Origin: Druceiella hillmani
Taxonomy: Eukaryota > Arthropoda > Insecta > Lepidoptera > Hepialidae
Length of the DNA: 64,000 nt
NCBI GenBank assembly: GCA_039881145.1
Contig: JAYKKI010000052.1
Coordinates: 8,871,501-8,935,500 of the forward strand
Reading direction: 5' to 3'
Part shown: positions 37,977 through 49,960 of the stretch, piece after piece
How positions within the stretch are numbered: the stretch's first letter is position 1
Layout of the letters: each line of letters begins with the position of its first letter
Notes under the pieces: model-generated
Database searches by the model: none
The model's input: the letters and a program-made list of their open reading frames with translations, nothing else
Told to the model about the DNA's origin: nothing
Translations under genes and position numbers: made by a program

Positions 37977-39779
37977 GTTAATTATTTCGTGAAAGTCAAA
38001 AGATTAAATAATAGCAATCTTATTATTGTCCCATGTCATAAAACAAAGTTATTTTCAAAATTGTTCACTGGGGCCTTTGGCCTTATCGTATCCTATTAGA
38101 CTCAATGTCGATAATTTTTTCAAGATCCGTGTATATCAGACCGCAGTGAGAAGAACAAAATTATGTACTATCCTCATCCTAATACGAAACAGAAAGTCAT
38201 AACTGAAATAGTAAAATTAACTCAATAATTACCGTTCAATAATCAGGAAACTGTTAAATTATATTACAGAGTGCTGTGTTTTTACCGCAATCTCGCCCGC
38301 ATAGAATTATGAATAGTACCTATATTACAAATCTAAATAATAACTTCGGTCTATAAAAGTACAACAAACCATTTTACTATTTTTTCGTGATTACCTGTTT
38401 TCTCTAACATTTAGATATACATTTTCTTGACTCACTCCTATGAAATTTTTAAAAGAAAAACATAAAATATGAAAATAATGGTATTTTTATTTAGCAGTTC
38501 ATTTAAAAGTGACAAAAAAATCAAAGGTTACGGCAAAGAGTATGCACAGAAGAATAAAGATAGTGAAACAATTTAATAATAGGATTAAACTTAAAGGATA
38601 TCAGAGACGAAACAGATTCTTTCTTAGAAATTATTTATAGGAATTACTTTAATAATATAGAATAATTAAAAACGAAAATATGCACGTTGCTAATACATGT
38701 AATTTATTTTTTCAGATATAATTCATGTAAATAATAAAGGAGTTGGCAATATTCTTCTGCATATGGACGCAAAAATATAGCTGGGCTAAGCAAATAAACG
38801 GCTCTTGCACATGGTTAAACCTCATTTATTCCCGCCTAAGCTATATAGACATTACTCGTTGTGTAATATGTTGGGAACTATGAAGCTTAGTGAAACGCAA
38901 ACAGCAATGTTTTGACCAGTACGAACATACGTCGTTCGACCGATTACGTGAACACTCTTTTGCAGAGCAAAAAGTAAAATTTGGCGCATGGCGTAAGTTG
39001 GATTTTTTTATGCTTGGGAGGCCACGTTTCTTCTGCCACAAAACACACAAACACAATCAAAAATCAATTTACAACAAAAGTACGCAAGTGATACTTATTT
39101 AAATTCTGAAAATATTTAAAATTTCAGATATTCAGAAAATTTCAAATCCTAAAAATATCATCAAGAATAATTTTGTTACATGGATAGGCATTCAATCTAT
39201 ATAAGATAGGTAGACGAGATTGCACAACGAAGTTAACAGTAAAAATTTTATGCTGTAAATCAACTAGATGGCGCTGTGTTATTTCGTTGAAACACTGGTT
39301 TTCCTTTATTGACTAGCAAAGTTTATTTTAAATGTTGCAGTTCTTATTTTTCTGTACTTTATAAGCAATAAAGATTATCAAAAAATATACACAACCAACC
39401 TTTCAGCTGGCCATTTACTGGCGTTTTTTATTTCCTTGTAATTTCTTTGACGTAATATCTTGGACTTTAACATTTTATTAAAATATAAAGTTTTATATAA
39501 AATTTTGAGCAAATATGAACAATTTCAATAAAATCAGTTCGTAAATATTACCATATTATTCATTTTTACAATAAAAATATTGCTAACTTTAAAATAAATT
39601 GAGTATATTTGTACAGGTATCGACCGGGTTTTTTTCCGGCCTATATGATAATTAATTCAAAATCCCAATAACCTGATTTGTTGTAATATGTAATATTTAA
39701 TAAGTATTATTTTTTTAAGTATTGGCCTACTACATGCGTATCTATAAACCGGATATAGAAATAAAATATAAATAGTTTT
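37977..39779. other. AT-rich sequence without recognisable gene
   Basis: Two opposed ORFs of 70-71 codons overlap at 38841-39102. The minus one is Cys-rich. Neither matches a family I know, and neither has flanking motifs. Confidence 0.5.
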
Positions 39780-40164
39780 TCCGACACGGGTGACGGTGGC
39801 ATTTTCCTCCCCGTTGTCATGCTTGCTTGACAATCTACGCAGGGAAGCGACTATTCTTACAACCCTTTCACAGATAATGTCTTGTGAAAATATGTTTTGT
39901 TATTGACTGCTACAATAATAAGCTATTTATATCAACTTATGAGAGATTAATTAATGGATATGCCATGGTCCATGCGAGAGTTTTCATAATGAATAGCGGT
40001 ATATGAAAGATTAATATAAACGAGTGAACCTGTGACTCCTTCCTTCGTCCACGTGTCGGTAACTGTTTATCTATCACAATAAAAAGTTAAATCACTTCAT
40101 TATGAAAATCTTTTTATTTCATTATTTTTTTACAGTTATTGGCTCCCTGCACGAAATCAAAACA

Positions 40165-40495
40165 ATATTTGAAGAACGAATCTGCAGTCCCAGAAATTGA
40201 ACTTTTTAATTAAATGTTAATAGATAACCTAGTAAAAAACACACGTGTATTTTTTAAATTGTATTAAAATAAATTCCTGTTCGTAATGATTTTTTTTTAT
40301 TTTTCTCAATATTGTTCATTTAATAAATAATAAAAAATGCGATAAGTAAACTTTTGGTTACGCAAACACTTTTTTTATCGCAAACGTTTTAAAAACATGT
40401 CTGCGGTCTCAGAACCAGAACTTTTGAATTAAGTGAACGGAGGTACAAAAATACGTATTTTTTAAATGTTATTTAGATGAATTTTGTAACTATAT
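40165..40495. repeat. Diverged ~223 bp duplication
   Basis: GAATCTGCAGTCCCAGAAAT, then TGAACTTTTTAATTAAATG and GTATTTTTTAAATTG, recur about 223 bp later as ATGTCTGCGGTCTCAGAACC, AGAACTTTTGAATTAAGTG and GTATTTTTTAAATGT. Confidence 0.75.
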
Positions 40496-41212
40496 AAAAT
40501 TAACTGCCTCAAAAAATGCCTATTATTTTCTTATCCGATATTTCAAACAACAAATTTTAAAAATTTTAAAAGAATTGTTCCTCTGTAGTAAGATAAAATC
40601 AATACCTAATAAAAAATTAAGATACGTTTTTATTTTGAAATGTAATGTCCATATTAAAAATAATATCGTTCAAAAGTTTAGATTGTACTGTACTGTGCTC
40701 ATTATAATTTTATTTAATTTGTTTGTAATTATTTGTTTAGTTTTCCAAATTTAATATAAGGACGTCAAAAGTCTAAAATACAAAGTAAAAATAAATATTT
40801 AGGTAAAAATTTAGTCTGGAATTATGACCCTGTGGTGCTAGACCAACATTTTATCACCTTCCAGTAAAAGGAAGATTTGTTATTTTTTACATTTAGATAA
40901 AAAATATTAATTTATGAAATACCTTTTTCTAACAAATAAGTGAAACGTAAGATACAGGACTCTTCTTTCACGTTTGCTTTCAATGTTTACCGTAAAGCGA
41001 ACTTTGCCTTTAAAAAAATAATTAAAATTTAATAAAAATATTTTTCTAACTGTACAATCTAAGTTAAATACGGGATAATGCCAAATTGATTTGCTGAGTT
41101 TAATTACTCTGAATTATTCATAAAATTGCCTACCGAGAATTGGCCATAGAAACACACCACTTGGATAAAAGCACGTAACAGCAATAACTTATAAATTATG
41201 TACCTCCAAGTT

Positions 41213-41390
41213 ACGGATTAATGTCAACGTTATACGTAATCGAAAACCTAAAGTCAACATTATGTGGAATCGGAAACCTAATTTCAATATTCATGTAATC
41301 CAAAACCTCAGGTCAATGCGTTATGTGTAAACGAAATCCTAAGGTCACCGTTATACCTAATCGAAAATCTAAGGGCAATATTACAGGCAA
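41213..41390 (+). repeat. ~30-35 bp minisatellite within copy C
   Basis: Five to six diverged units of a GTTATACGTAATCGAAAACC plus TAAGGTCAAC pattern, with changes such as TGTGGAATCGG and CATGTAATCCA. A single ancestral unit (CGTAATCGAAAACCGATAGG) is present once in copy A. Confidence 0.85.
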
Positions 41391-41720
41391 TAAAATATTC
41401 AAATACGTAATAAGTTTTAAAACGAGATGAAAATAAAATTCGCATGCTAATTTTTATCCACAGTACGTTTGTTTAACAAAAATGAGTAAATAAATATTCT
41501 ATAATTAATTGAAAATTGTTCTGCAATAAAATAGGCCCAAATTTAAAATAGTATTAAGTCTAATTTTTCCGTTTAATAAAATTAAAATTGATTGCAGCGG
41601 ATATATTAAACCTTCTTATGAACTAAAACAAGAATATTCACCCCAATGTTGATAAAAATTATATATAATTAAATTGGAGGTGAAAATGTATATTTTCGAG
41701 TTTATTTTAACTTACTAATT

Positions 41721-42675
41721 CAGCATAAAATATTTATCTAGCAAAATGATATAAGCAATCATTTCTGGGAGTATTATAAAATAGTGAAATATCACCCAAA
41801 CCTAGTAACAAACGATATTTATTAATATTAATTTTTCACGATAACGTTCAAAATATCAAAGTATACAAAGTTATTTAAATAACATTGAAAACTGTACTTT
41901 TTAATTGTTGTTTTTTCTCTCCTGAAATTCCATCAATAGATCATAATGACATTCCATGAACTGAAAGCTCTTAAACACATTTTATTGATAAGAAATCTAA
42001 AGTAAGTAACAAAAAGAGTATAATATAAGAATGGTCATAGATTCTTAAAGTATTAATATTATAAAGTATTATAAATTTTAAGATATGCACATAACATAAT
42101 GTGGAAAATATGTCACACATATTCTTTTAAATTTAGAAACTCACTTATGCAGAAAATAGTTTGTCGTTTTGCATTATTGAAATAGAGCTACGCAGATTTT
42201 TAAAAACCTATACCAATGTAATAAGGAAAAGAGGTAATTTCTCAGTGAAAGTGAGTAGAAAACGTTCGGAAACTGTTTGAAAATTCGGAACTTTTTCTGA
42301 AAAATCCACCGTCAAAATTTAGATTCAAATGGAGAGCAATTTACATTACTTCAAAAAATCCGCTTCATTTATACTCAGTTTGTTGCGCAATCATCTGGTT
42401 AAGGGGTATTTTATACATTGTTTGTTACAAACTATATATACATACAAGTCTAAACTATATATACATACATGTCTGTTATTCATACAGGTGATTTATACAT
42501 GAAACTAAATATAAATTATTAAGAGACTATGTTACAATTCGTAACTGTCTCTGAAAAAAAAAACGCTGTCAAATTCACGGTTTCAACGAAAAACGATTAG
42601 CATTATTTTATAGAAACGAGCTTTGAATTTATCGAAACACGCATAAATAATAAACACGTTACTTATCACGATTTG
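41721..42675. other. AT-rich sequence without recognisable gene
   Basis: Contains a 23 bp tandem duplication (42429-42474, unit starting AAACTATATATACATACA). No ORF recognised. Confidence 0.6.
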
Positions 42676-42790
<115 letters not shown>

Positions 42791-43508
42791 TGTGCCTGTA
42801 TATATGTGTACTTAAATATATACAAAAATTACCCGTTTTCTGTACAAAAAATTAATTTTTATAATCAAATAGCGTTAGTTTTTTCAGTATAACCTGAATA
42901 AAATTCTGCTGTACAACTACATCTTTAAAACCGAATGACCTCTAAATAAAATAAAATAAATAAAAATTTGCAAGGAAGTTGTGTACACGAAGAGATACTT
43001 CACAATACTTTAGGTGGCTCAAACTTAGTTATGACATGAAGTTATGAAACACAGTTCATTGTAACCTTAGAAACTCTTTCAGTCAAAGTCTTTGGAAAAC
43101 TAACTCGGGAAAATGTATCTCAATTAGTATGTCTTCTACATGTACCTAGATATACCCATGTAGCTAAATGTATTCTATGTTTATGAAAGTATTTATTTTT
43201 TCAAATTGACTTACTTTTTTTGAACCAACTTTGAAACCAGAGGAAGTTCTAAATTTGACGCGTACGTATTTCTTTTCACGTACGTCGAGCTGGGATTCGG
43301 AGATGCAGTGATGAACTTACAGCATCCTTCTTTTGTTTGAAAGGAAATGGTTTCAGAGAGTTCCCATGTAAACATGGTCAAGATCTCTGGAGATATACTT
43401 AGGAACCCTTTAACGAATTTTCTCAGAGGGTCCTTGTACTTATACAAAGACCCTTTGAAAAAATTTACAGAGAATTTAAAGTAATTTGTCTATACGTACT
43501 TTAATCAC
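42791..43508. other. AT-rich sequence without recognisable gene
   Basis: The 78-codon frame at 43211-43447 (minus) is not recognised. Its sequence is less AT-rich and may be a decayed extension of the array that follows. Confidence 0.5.
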
Positions 43509-44140
43509 AAATGGTGGACAGGATATTATAATAGAACTGAAAGTTGGTAAAGGAACTCTACAAGTAAGAACTAGTTTCATTAAAAGTTAACTTGTGTTGG
43601 CGAGTCAATTTCCCACCAATAGGACAATGAAACTAGATGATGACAACAGGAACTCCTTAATGGTATGGAGTAGATCGAAAATATTTCCACTTGTTTTACT
43701 TTTCTTAATCTTTTGGACCCAAGTAGTAACCGGGGTTTGATGATGGAACCGAAAGGTGGCAAAAGTAGTCCTCAATGGTGGGGAGTAGTTTTATCGAGTT
43801 CAGGCTTATTTGATTTACCTTGACGAGTACTTTGGTCATAAATAATGGCAGAATCTGTTAATAGAACCGATAAGTGATGACAGAAATTATTTTCTCGCCA
43901 TTCGACTCGTTTTGTCTAAAGGCGTCGGCATTTGACGAGTCAATTGGTTACAAGTGGTGACCAGAATTTGACGATAGAGCCGGCAGCTGATAACAAAAAC
44001 TCCTTAATGGTGAAGGGTAGGTTCATCGACTTCGGTTTCATTTGGCTGGTGTAACGATTCTTTTGGTCACAAGTGGTGGTCAGAGTACGATGACAGGACC
44101 GAAAATTGGAGACAGGTACGCCTCAGCAATATCATCTATT
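43509..44140. repeat. Degenerate tandem array, ~105-120 bp units (array 3)
   Basis: Six diverged units. The landmark AAGTGGTG(A/G)CCAGA begins near 43721, 43841, 43952 and 44071, with older units near 43509 and 43615. Each unit then has TTTGATGATAGGACCGAAAG-like, ACAGGAACTCCTTAATGG, GGAGTAGATTCATCGA and GACGAGT...TTTTGGTCAC. The order GATGATG, GGAAC, CCTTAATGG, GTAG, ATCGA parallels arrays 1 and 2, so a common origin is possible. Two small frames (43211-43447 and 43580-43762 minus) are not coding. Confidence 0.85.
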
Positions 44141-47100
44141 AACCGGCGTGTTTAATAATAACTAACACTTAAAAATAGATGCTATTTAATCTTTTAAAAG
44201 CAATTAAGTAATTTTTTTTGTTTTATATACCAGTTTTATATACATCAAAATGTTCAAAAAGTGCATATTCTTATTTTCGAAACAACTAAATCAAAAACAA
44301 TAAACAAAATACAGTATGTATAAGTTGACATCAAAATTATTTAAAAACCATAACGATAATTCTAAATTTCAAAATTTTTAAGGTATCTCTCACATTTTCA
44401 TATTTGTAAAAGATCTGAGAGGTGACATCGAACGATATCTAGGCGATTGTACTCGTAGTTAACTGGTATTTTTCACTCTATTGGTCTATATTTTCACTCG
44501 ATTGGTCTAATTGGTCTTATATTTGTTAATTACCTCTTTCGCAGGCTAGGTATTAGGTACCTAAAATTTGGTTAAATTAGAAGTAATCAACATCATCAAC
44601 GAATCCTAAGAAATCTGCGATACATTGATTGTATTAATTACTTCTAGTTTAAGCTTAATTTTAGTTACATACTGGTCTCATAAATAGGATATGAAAACAA
44701 CAAATTTCAGATGAATACATTCGTCCAATTGATCATTCAGTAATCAAACAGAGTAATTATAATAGTTCACTCAGAATTCTTTTTTAAGAGCCAACAAAAA
44801 CAATGAATCATAGAATTTATTTGGAAGAAGAAACAATAACTAAGTTCGCTAACTTTATAAAAGCCAGAATACCTTGGAGAAGGAGAAAATTTACCTAATG
44901 CTTTCACCTAATGCCTTGGTACTTTCAGTTTCTCATAAGAGACTCGAGATATACTGCGACGTGCTTTAGATATAGATTGAAGACGATGAAGCGATGAAGA
45001 AAAAATATGTCTAAGGATAAAGAAGTCGTTAACGTTCTGTCAACAGTTTGTTGGGAATGTTTTCTTTACTAGTATGAAGCCCTAGTGCATTTGTGATAAA
45101 AAAGATAAACATGCTAGCAGCAGATCGTCACATAGTTTATTAAAAAACGATTATTAAGTTTTATTGCCAATGTCGCAATACATCACAAAGTCCAGATTTG
45201 GTTCCTGCATCTCATCAAGTGGCGTTCATAATTGCGTTGCTAAAATGCTACAGACAGTAATGAGTACTAGCGTCACTAATGCGAGAAACTACGTGTTGGG
45301 ATTGCCAAACCGCCTGCCCAGCATACGCTAGTTAGAAAAAGCCTTTTATACAGAAATGGACTGATACTAGTTATTAATGATGTTTATGATCTGCTACTGT
45401 TATATTTCAATTATTACTTGAATTTAAAATATATTTTTATGAAAATAAAAAGAAACGATATTTACTTCTACAATCATCAGATTAAAATGTGCTATTGCGG
45501 TCTGAATTGCGCTACTTTATATCTTCAGAATACGACAAAGGGCAAAATTGTCCAAGCTGAAGTAAAAAAGGAAGGAATTTAAAGAAATAACATTCAATAC
45601 GATTTTATATAAATCCGTGAAACGTAATCATTTGGAAATATCTGCAAAATGCAATAGCGCAATGCCCCTCCACCTCTTGTGAGTATTATAGTAGCATGTG
45701 TCGTTCAACATTATGAAATGGAAGCTCAAACTGAGTCAAGTGTCCATTAACCGACATATCCGCACAACCTTACGTTAAAGTGACCAAAACTTTGATTCAG
45801 TCTATACAGATTTGTAGTGCCGCTCCTTAAAAAAATAACTTCGTAAATCATACCCAGTTCGGAAGAATGCCATTAAAGTTGCACAAGATGAACTGGCATC
45901 GCTTTTGTTGGATAACTATTATTCACCTTTAGTCTCATATTTATTAAAAGTCTCTACATTAGTCCCAATGGGATTAAATTTCTTTTTTTAAATAACATTT
46001 TTATGGTCCAAACACAATAACAAACAAGCCTCAATTAACGTAATAACATTCTCAGCAGTTGCCTAAGGATACTTGTGGCCATGTAATTACCTACAAACTT
46101 TATATACGGGTAAAACCGTTAAACATATCTTTAGGAGCTATAAGGCAAATACACTTGCTGTCGGTAAATTTTGTCTTAATTAAATGAATGAAATCTTACC
46201 TTTTGTAAAATTCAAATATATCTATTCACATAAGTTATTTTCGTGAAAGTTATGTAAATTATAATATATGGGTGATTGCACGAATATACGTTAATTACCA
46301 TAATTAGTAAAGAATTACGTCTGGAAAACGACACGTTTTCCTACCAATTTGTACTAAACAGAAAATTACTCGTGTCAGTCATAAACCTAAAATATTATAT
46401 TGTTTCGTAAGAAACATAAGAAATAGGATATTCACTCTAATGAAATTACAAACAGATTCGAACCTATTTATGTATCAAAAAAATGTATTTCCAGTAAGTG
46501 ATAATGTTTCAAAATACACTTCATGTTTTAAGGAAACGAATGTATTAAAGTTTATTTGCAATTTTTTAATTGTATAAAAATTAATTTCTCAAATTTAAGC
46601 CGATAAAAAAAATTCTCCAAATAATAACTTTGTACTCCAGCCTATATAACGAATTTTTTATTTTATAAGGCAACAGAAAAAAAAATTAAATAGTAACTAC
46701 ACAATAAAGGACAAAAATATTTTAAAAATTTTGGAAGAAAATATAGGCATAATTCTAATTCTTTATGCTATGTTTAATATGCAGATGAAGAAAGATGTAG
46801 ACAAAGAACGAACAATTTCTTTTGTATTTAAATAGAAAAATAATATGAATATTTTGAAACCCATCCATTGTCGTAGATGCATTATACGTAAAGATATCTC
46901 TTAGTTATACGTAAAGATTTTTCTTTCAAAGCTCTATTATAGTTTACTTTTTTCTTTGTTGATTGTGTTACTTTCCGTACCTCACAAATAAGCAGTATGT
47001 CTACAAAAAATGATTTATCAATTAAACAAACTTTACAATTTCGATTTCATATGCCGTTATTTTGTCATTCTGCAAAATAGTCAAGAAGATTAGTATTTAC

Positions 47101-47889
47101 GTTTAAAAACCCATGTTTCAATTTTTTAAATTTCAATGGCCGTATAATTTGTCATAAAATAGAAGCTAGAAATATTCAACATTTTTATTTAATTTTAAGG
47201 AGCGCAGATACACAGAATATAGAAACATATCTTACATCACAATACGCAACCTAGTACTAAACTTATTACATCTTTCATTTACAGAATAACGATAAAAATT
47301 TGAAGAATCATGAAAGCAATTTTAAAAGCTCAGTTTTAAAACCTTCAAAAGTTGTGGAATTCTTTTAAAATAAGGATGTATCAATTATATCTAAAAATTA
47401 GCCTCAGTCTCACGAAACACATCATACAAATTGCATTAAAAAGATGGTTTTTTTTAAATCCAGTTCCCAACGACAAAATTATGAGAAAAAAAGGAGTAAA
47501 GAAATTTTGTCGAGTTTAAACCAAGTATCATGAACGCACTCGGGTGATTAAAGTATATTGAAATTTAATTTACAAATCGTTCAGCTCTTTTATTTTCTAT
47601 TATGACATTAAAAACTCAAAAATTTTAAAATTAAAAAACATGCAGAAATTAAGGAAAAGTGCAGAAAACTTTTTTGTTCTGGAAATACAACTTCTTTAAA
47701 GTAAAACTACTTTACTTAATTTTTTTTCAGACAAAAATAACGTTCAGTGAAATCTATAGTTTCCTTAATCAGTTTCCTATATTGGAAAGCTTCAACTGAC
47801 TATAGAATTGTGTTAGTATATGTGTTAAATACAAATATATACCTAAATTTATTTCTGTTCTTTTTTCGTATCCTTATGAATATGGTTAT
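44141..47889. other. AT-rich sequence, no recognisable gene
   Basis: The stretch 45110-45900 is less AT-rich and has phrases such as SPDLVPASHQ when translated on the plus strand, faintly like a DDE transposase end. It is too decayed for me to assign. The remainder shows nothing. Confidence 0.45.
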
Positions 47890-48385
47890 GATCTTATGGT
47901 GAGATTCCGAGATGAAAAGTGGAACTGCTCAATGGATGGTAGTAAATTAACTATGATTCATTATATTTTCTGATGTTAGTTGTTACTTTGAAAAGTAACT
48001 ACACCATCCTTAACGGATGGTAGTACCCTCAAATCAAGCTGATTCAAGATATTTGCTACTAGTAGTTATTATTTTGCAAAATAACTTCACCATCCACCAA
48101 GTGTGGGTCTGATGATGAGTTCTGGAGATGGGCAATGGAATTCCTTAACTGTGAGATGAGATGGTAAGTAAATCAAAGGTGATTCAAGACGTTTGTAACT
48201 GGTAGTTATTTCTGTTCAAAATAAATTCACCATCGACCAGATTAAGGTCTGATGGTAAGTTCTGGAAATGAACAATGTAATTCCTTAGCGAATGATGGTA
48301 AATCTACTGTAATTCAAGATATTTGCTATTGGTAGTTGTTACTTTGCAATATAACCACACCGTCGATCACATAATATCTTTCCCA
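47890..48385. repeat. Degenerate tandem array, ~120-130 bp units (array 2)
   Basis: Nearly four units share landmarks with array 1: GATGATGAGTTCTGGAGATG, GGAATTCCTTAACTG, AAATCAAAGGTGATTCAAG, GATATTTGCTACTAGTAG, CAAAATAACTTCACCATCCA. The first unit is partly deleted. Orientation is the same as array 1. Confidence 0.9.
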
Positions 48386-48852
48386 AGCGTAAAAGAAATT
48401 TTATTTCAACCCCGCGTAAAGGTTACTTGCAACCATTTTTCTATTATTTCAGTTTGTTATTAAAAATCATTAAAACAATGGTAACAAACCTATGTATGTA
48501 TATATTATTTGGTTTATTAGCAACGTAACTTTGAGTATTGTTTTAATAGATTTATACGATTCTTTAACATATAAAATTATCTGATATATATTTAATTCTG
48601 AATCTTACACATTAAAAGGGATATCTCTAATTTTAGGAATGTCGTAAGGTTTATGTTAAAATTGCATATTTTTAGTCAAGGCTCCAGATTGACAGCATTT
48701 AATAAAATCCCTCCGTAAAGGCAACAATAATACGTCAGCCCTAATTTTAGACCAGTATCTGGGAAAACCGCGAATACCAAAGGTTTATTTGGAACATTTA
48801 TAATCGACGTAATAAGTACCGATTTTAACATGATAAGATTTTATCTAATATC
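48386..48852. other. AT-rich sequence without recognisable gene
   Basis: No ORF or known repeat seen. Confidence 0.6.
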
Positions 48853-49035
48853 TTGCTAATATCCCACCTGAATCATCTTTGCTAATATCCCACCTGAAGA
48901 TGTTGTAATACAACGAAACCTAGGTCGTGGTAAAGAAATTAAAGAAAGTAGAAATGATACTACATCACATAGTTTCATTTAATTGTGAATAATGAATTTC
49001 TACAAAATTAACGCCAAATATATTCAATATAAGAA
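48853..49035 (+). repeat. Penelope-like terminal repeat, sense copy (copy 4)
   Basis: This is the best-preserved sense copy: hammerhead-like core (48889-48930), then AGAAATTAAAGAAAGTAGAA, ACTACATCACATAGTTTCAT, TTAATTGTGAATAATGAATT and CCAAATATATTCAATATAAG. Upstream of the core a 27 bp block (GCTAATATCCCACCTGAA) is duplicated (48854 and 48881). There is no antisense arm here, so this is a solo end. Confidence 0.65.
48889..48930 (+). ncRNA. Hammerhead-ribozyme-like motif (type I, minimal)
   Basis: Self-cleaving RNA fold inferred from sequence. Stem I strand CCAC (48890-48893); conserved CTGAAGA (48894-48900, fits CUGANGA); stem II GTTG/CAAC around a TAATA loop (48902-48914); GAAA (48915-48918); stem III CC/GG with a two-base TA loop (48919-48924); TC (48925-48926); stem I partner GTGG (48927-48930). 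Cleavage would fall after C48926. A15.1 (48918) can pair with U16.1 (48925). One U (48901) is unpaired between CTGAAGA and stem II, which departs from the usual fold and weakens the case. The short stem III is typical of hammerheads in Penelope-like elements, which are thought to act as dimers. CCTAGG is self-complementary, as a dimer model would require. Confidence 0.55.
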
Positions 49036-49162
49036 AAAATTTATTTTATATCGAATTGAAATTATTTTAAATATCAACGACAACGTATGTCTGACAAAGA
49101 TATGATATCTCCTTATACTTTTGAGAGTTCGCGCGTTTAGTTCAAAGCAGAGGTGCGAAGAG

Positions 49163-49199
49163 AATGTTTTGCGATACCCTATGTGTATCGCAAAACATT
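49163..49199. other. Perfect 14/9/14 inverted repeat
   Basis: AATGTTTTGCGATA, a 9 bp spacer (CCCTATGTG) and the exact inverse complement TATCGCAAAACATT. It lies within the first codons of an unassigned 85-codon frame (49153-49410), which is not recognised. Confidence 0.95.
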
Positions 49200-49960
49200 A
49201 ACCAGTGATCAAGTTTTTAATTTATGTTTATCATTGTTACTGTACAGTCTGGCCTTGATATCTGTAGCCAATCTAACCTATATGTTTAATAGCCGGGGTA
49301 CTCAAATATCCTTAAAACACATTCATTTAAAAAATTTATGGCTTCGGAATTTTTACCCTCAAATCCTTTTTTTTCAGGAGACACAGTGGAAAAGCTTACT
49401 ACTTAATTAGATATTGGACGGGAAAAGAAAAATAGAAAAATCTCAGTTACAGCTCTCTGTATACGTTATTTATTATTATCAGTTTCAAACATGTCTTCAC
49501 TTACAGCGGACGCTTGAATATTTTGAGAACGCTGTGTGTGTTTCATGTTTGAAGTTTCTTTGCAAAAAAATAATTATAAATATAGGAAAATTTATCAGCA
49601 GCTGAATTTTCAATGTATGTTCAAGTTTACATATAAATATTAGTAGGTATTTAATGTCTATAATATTTCATGTAATTGTTATGCCCTATTGATCGCTACA
49701 AAGTAAATAATTTAACAGATTGACGAATGAAGGGTCGGCTAGATATCTCAGTGAACTATTGGGAGAAACTTCTGCTGCCGAAGAGTATGCCTCAGCATTC
49801 ATCATTCACTCAGAAGGGATGTTCAGAAGTATCAAATCGTAAAGGTTTAATAAATATTATTATACTTTCCCATTATTATGATTGCCATATTCAGAAATAA
49901 TTGAAAATATAATATTCCGTAATTAGTGGAAGATCATAAAAGTGATACTGATTTAGAAGG
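49200..49960. other. AT-rich sequence, no recognisable gene
   Basis: Two unassigned frames, 49153-49410 and 49414-49605 (plus), have no domain motif. The piggyBac relic may start slightly before 49960. Confidence 0.5.

Larger units (their letters stand above)
39780..41720 (+). repeat. Large repeat family, copy C
   Basis: Aligns with copies A and B: TGTGAAAATATGTTTTGTTA near 39881; CTACAATAATAAGCTATTTA near 39909; GTCCACGTGTCGGTAAC near 40047; AAAGTTAAATCACTTCATT near 40083; TTGGCCATAGAAACACACCA near 41142; CAATAACTTATAAATTATG near 41182; TAATCGAAAACCTAAAGTC near 41237. Between the last two blocks and copy A's GAAAACCGATAGGCG block a minisatellite has grown that A and B lack. An internal diverged duplication (about 40170 and 40395) is also private to C. 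Confidence 0.55.

Noticed and set aside
38841..39102. Overlapping ORFs, one Cys-rich
   Set aside because: The Cys spacing fits no finger or THAP pattern I know; both strands open by chance.
39260..39280. CTCF-like word (TAGATGGCGCT)
   Set aside because: A single short match without conservation or other support.
45110..45900. Possible DDE transposase relic
   Set aside because: Only a single faint phrase (SPDLVPASHQ); no ordered set of motifs to support a call.
46440..46470. Antisense B-box-like word (GGTTCGAATCT)
   Set aside because: No A box, stems or acceptor sequence nearby; chance match.
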